A stretch of DNA of 6,897 nt from Evtepia sp. (GTDB taxonomy: Bacteria; Bacillota; Clostridia; Oscillospirales; Oscillospiraceae), in assembly GCA_029256465.1 (NCBI GenBank), contig JAQSXW010000043.1, forward strand, positions 1-6,897, given 5' to 3'. Made by a program: the position numbers and the translations under genes. The notes below the pieces were generated by a model that was given only the letters and a program-made list of their open reading frames with translations, did not search any database and was not told the DNA's origin. Every line of letters begins with the position of its first letter. Within the stretch, counting starts at the first letter, position 1. Positions 4,561 to 6,897 of this stretch are shown piece after piece.

Positions 4561-6897
4561 TTAAGCAGAAATGCGCTCAAGAGATAGAATGCCGTCCTGA
4601 ATCGTGAGAGAGAGGACTGAACCGGGTGCAAGCGTTCCAGATAATAAAAGCTCTGCAGTAGGATTTTCTACATTCGTTTGCAGGAGCCTTCGTAAAGGGC
4701 GAGCGCCATAAGCAGGATCAAATCCCTGTTTTGCAAAATAAGCAAGGCTTTCATCTGAAAAATCTAGCTGAATGCCCAGTGGTTCCAGTCGCTTGGAAAT
4801 TTGGCCTAGCATTTTTTCGGCAATGGACTTCATTTCGTTGTATCCTAGTGACTCGAAGACGATCATTTCATCCAAGCGATTCAGGAATTCAGGTCGAAAG
4901 GTTTTCTTGAGTTCGGATAGGACAGAAACGCGAGTCTGCTCGAAATCAGGAAGACCGTTTGCTTTTTGGTTGGCAAAACCAAGGCGAACCCCGTGGCTGG
5001 GAATTTTATCTGCACCAACATTTGAGGTCAGCACAAGTACTGTACTTCGAAAATCAATCTTTCTTCCCTTGGCATCGGTGAGGATACCGTCATCCATGAT
5101 TTGAAGTAGAATGCTCCAGATGTCGGTGTGCGCTTTTTCTAATTCATCGAACAAAACAACGGAATAAGGCCGACGCCGTACTTGTTCTGTCAGTTGACCG
5201 CCCTCGTCAAAACCAACATAGCCGGGTGGGGAGCCTAGTAGCCTAGAAATGGAGTGTGCCTCAGAGTATTCTGTCATATCGAACCGCAAAAGCGCATCCT
5301 CTTTGCCAAAAAGAGCTTCTGCTAAAGATTTACAAAGCTCGGTTTTTCCCACACCAGTGGGCCCCAAGAATAGGAAGGTCCCAATTGGGCGGCGGGGATC
5401 TTTTAGACCACTGCGCCCACGGCGGATGGCTTCTGATACTGCATGAACCGCTTTGGCTTGCCCGGAAACCCTTTGATGGAGGACATCCTCTAAGTGAAGA
5501 AGATACTCTCTTTCCTTTTGTGTTAGTGAGGTAACAGGAATTCCTGTCCATTGGGATAAAACCTTTGCAACCAATTCCTCAGTGACCAATTCACTGGCAT
5601 GCTCAGTTTTCCAACCTTGTCGTTGTCGGTTCAATTCCGAGCGAAAATCTGCTTCTGCGTTGCGAAGGATGGCAGCCTTCTCAAAGTTTTGATTTCGAAT
5701 CGCTGCTTCCTTGTCTTGGAAGGTCTGGAGGACTTTGTCCTCCAGACTCTTAAAACGATCTGTTGAAGCCATGGCTCCCATACGAACCAAAGATGCCGCT
5801 TCATCGATCAGATCAATGGCCTTGTCTGGCAAACGTCGGTCAGGTATATAACGGTTTGAAAGTGTGACCGCTGCTTCCAAAGCTTCAGAGGTAATGGTGA
5901 TGTGGTGGTGTGCTTCATAGCGTGGCTTTAGCCGTTGTAGAATCGAAAGGGCAGTGTCGCAGGAAGGTTCTTCGATGGATACGGGTTGAAACCTCCGCTC
6001 TAAAGCAGCGTCTTTTTCTATATATCTGCGATACTCTTCGAGGGTGGTTGCACCAATCATCTGTATTTCGCCCCTTGAAAGGGCGGGCTTAAAGATATTG
6101 GCTGCGTCAATGGCTCCTTCTGCAGAACCAGCCCCGACAATCGTGTGCATTTCATCGAGGAAGAGGATGATATTTCCTGCCCTTCGGACTTCACGAAGGA
6201 TAGTTTTTACTCGGTCTTCAAACTCGCCACGGTATTTTGTTCCAGCTACCATGGAGGAGAGATCGAGAGAAAGTAGTCGTTTTGTTTGTAATTCCTCTGG
6301 AACTTGTCCCGCAGCCATACGAAGAGCTAGCCCTTCCGCCACGGCAGTTTTTCCAACACCAGGATCACCAAGGAGAACTGGGTTGTTTTTGGAGCGGCGA
6401 ATGAGTATTTGCATGGTTCTGCAAATTTCTTGATCTCGTCCAATGACGGGATCATAGGTTCCCATGAGTGCTTCCCGCACCATATCTCTAGAAAACTGTT
6501 CCAGCAGTTTCGTTTCAGGAACAGATAAATCACGATCATTACGAGATTTTCCAGCATGAAAGGAGGAGCCGTCGCCCTGCAAGGATGAGACGAGAATCTC
6601 GTGAAGTTCTTGCGTGGAATGAGAACTTTGTCTAATAAAATCAATGGCAAGTCCATCCGTTTCTCTCAGCAGTCCCAAAAGTAAATGTGCACTGTTAATA
6701 CAAGGACAATGCATGGTTAAGCTTTCCTGAGTCGAACGTTCAATGATTCGCTTACAACGAGAAGTTAGACAATGAAAGGGCAGTGAGTTAGGCACACCGA
6801 TTCCGACTGCATCAATCAGCTTTTCCCAGAGAAGGGTTGGATGAAGCCCGGCAGAATGGAGACAACGTGCGGAAAGACTGTTTTCCTCCTGCGAAAG
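4561..6897 (-). CDS. clpC: ATP-dependent Clp protease ATP-binding subunit ClpC (5' end cut by window)
   Basis: An AAA+ unfoldase that feeds proteins to ClpP. 778 residues are visible, ending at TAA 4563-4561. The frame is open to base 6897, and the first residues (LSQEENSLSARCL) match the Clp_N repeat-1 stretch LVREGEGIAAKAL of B. subtilis ClpC, so about 37 residues lie outside; the GTG at 6795 is internal. Clp_N repeat 2 spans about 6780-6590. D1 has Walker A GDPGVGKT (6369-6346), Walker B IILFLDE (6171-6151), pore loop GTKYRGEFE and arginine-finger region LERRFQP. The middle domain carries a UVR-like helix (KEAAIRNQNFEKAAILRN), which separates ClpC from ClpB. D2 has GPTGVGKT (5364-5341), VVLFDE (5160-5143), pore loop GYVGF, arginine finger FRPEFLNRLDE and sensor-2 GARPLRR. 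LGF (4983-4975) is at the position of the ClpP-docking loop. No catalytic residue is missing. Oddities are in the N-domain: Ala at the E106 phosphoarginine site and extra cysteines. ctsR, mcsA or mcsB, its usual partners, would be outside the window if present. Confidence 0.95.
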   Translation of the reverse strand, partial: LSQEENSLSARCLHSAGLHPTLLWEKLIDAVGIGVPNSLPFHCLTSRCKRIIERSTQESLTMHCPCINSAHLLLGLLRETDGLAIDFIRQSSHSTQELHEILVSSLQGDGSSFHAGKSRNDRDLSVPETKLLEQFSRDMVREALMGTYDPVIGRDQEICRTMQILIRRSKNNPVLLGDPGVGKTAVAEGLALRMAAGQVPEELQTKRLLSLDLSSMVAGTKYRGEFEDRVKTILREVRRAGNIILFLDEMHTIVGAGSAEGAIDAANIFKPALSRGEIQMIGATTLEEYRRYIEKDAALERRFQPVSIEEPSCDTALSILQRLKPRYEAHHHITITSEALEAAVTLSNRYIPDRRLPDKAIDLIDEAASLVRMGAMASTDRFKSLEDKVLQTFQDKEAAIRNQNFEKAAILRNAEADFRSELNRQRQGWKTEHASELVTEELVAKVLSQWTGIPVTSLTQKEREYLLHLEDVLHQRVSGQAKAVHAVSEAIRRGRSGLKDPRRPIGTFLFLGPTGVGKTELCKSLAEALFGKEDALLRFDMTEYSEAHSISRLLGSPPGYVGFDEGGQLTEQVRRRPYSVVLFDELEKAHTDIWSILLQIMDDGILTDAKGRKIDFRSTVLVLTSNVGADKIPSHGVRLGFANQKANGLPDFEQTRVSVLSELKKTFRPEFLNRLDEMIVFESLGYNEMKSIAEKMLGQISKRLEPLGIQLDFSDESLAYFAKQGFDPAYGARPLRRLLQTNVENPTAELLLSGTLAPGSVLSLTIQDGILSLERISA
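5723..5747. repeat. Perfect 11-bp inverted repeat inside clpC
   Basis: GTCTGGAGGAC (5723-5733), loop TTT, and the exact complement GTCCTCCAGAC (5737-5747). It lies in the coding sequence for the start of the ClpC middle domain (residues LEDKVLQ). There is no adjacent T-tract on either strand, so it is not a standard terminator. A strong mRNA hairpin is predicted; function is unknown. Confidence 0.7.

Noticed and set aside
4254..4631. Minus-strand 125-codon open frame across the clpC-activase gap
   Set aside because: It overlaps the end of clpC, the terminator, the promoter and the start of the activase in a different frame. The hydrophobic stretch comes from AT-rich intergenic sequence.
5249..5551. 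Several open frames of 65-92 codons on both strands within clpC
   Set aside because: They cover the ClpC D2 Walker A region, which is unambiguous in the main frame; these are shadows.
6044..6433. Plus-strand 129-codon open frame
   Set aside because: Antisense to the ClpC D1 ATPase region, with no family resemblance and no ribosome binding site that I could defend.
4561..6897. ClpB, ClpE or ClpA instead of ClpC
   Set aside because: The middle domain is short and UVR-like rather than the long ClpB coiled coil, a double Clp_N repeat rather than a ClpE zinc finger is present, and the sequence follows ClpC across both AAA+ modules.

Overview
The window reads as chromosomal DNA from an anaerobic Gram-positive bacterium of the Firmicutes, most likely Clostridia. 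Two things point there: a ClpC-type AAA+ unfoldase with a UVR-like middle domain and a ClpP-docking loop, and a 2-hydroxyacyl-CoA dehydratase activase (HgdC/DUF2229) family pair, which is typical of oxygen-sensitive fermenters. Nothing fixes the genus. All three genes lie on the minus strand, so they are described right to left. I see no tRNA, rRNA, CRISPR array, insertion sequence or phage gene.

Right part (6897 to 4561): clpC, cut at its 5' end by the window edge. The reading frame is open to the last base, and the residues before the first possible GTG start still match the first Clp N-terminal repeat, so the real start is about 37 codons outside the window. Both AAA+ modules are intact. 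The second N-terminal repeat is unusual: the Glu that binds phosphoarginine in Bacillus subtilis ClpC (E106) is replaced by Ala, and the repeat has gained several cysteines.

Intergenic part (4560 to 4312): a strong intrinsic terminator for clpC (13-bp perfect stem plus T-tract), then a good sigma-A-type promoter (TTGTTT, 17 bp, TATAAT), an untranslated leader of roughly 85 to 90 nt, and a good ribosome binding site. The next unit is therefore transcribed independently of clpC.

Left part (4311 to 1): a two-gene unit. The first gene encodes a 984-residue protein with two tandem ASKHA-type activase domains followed by a cysteine-containing linker and a DUF2229-like region. The second starts 52 nt after the first gene's stop codon and encodes an HgdB-like 2-hydroxyacyl-CoA dehydratase-type protein. 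It runs off the left edge, probably within a few codons of its end. In many anaerobes these two parts are joined in one polypeptide of about 1400 residues; here they are separate genes. By family logic the activase uses ATP hydrolysis to push an electron to very low potential and hands it to an iron-sulfur cluster in the HgdB-like partner. The substrate of this branch is not established, and no classical hgdA/hgdB pair or CoA-transferase lies in the window. This pair is the best candidate here for incompletely described biochemistry. Gene families are assigned from remembered family patterns, not database searches.
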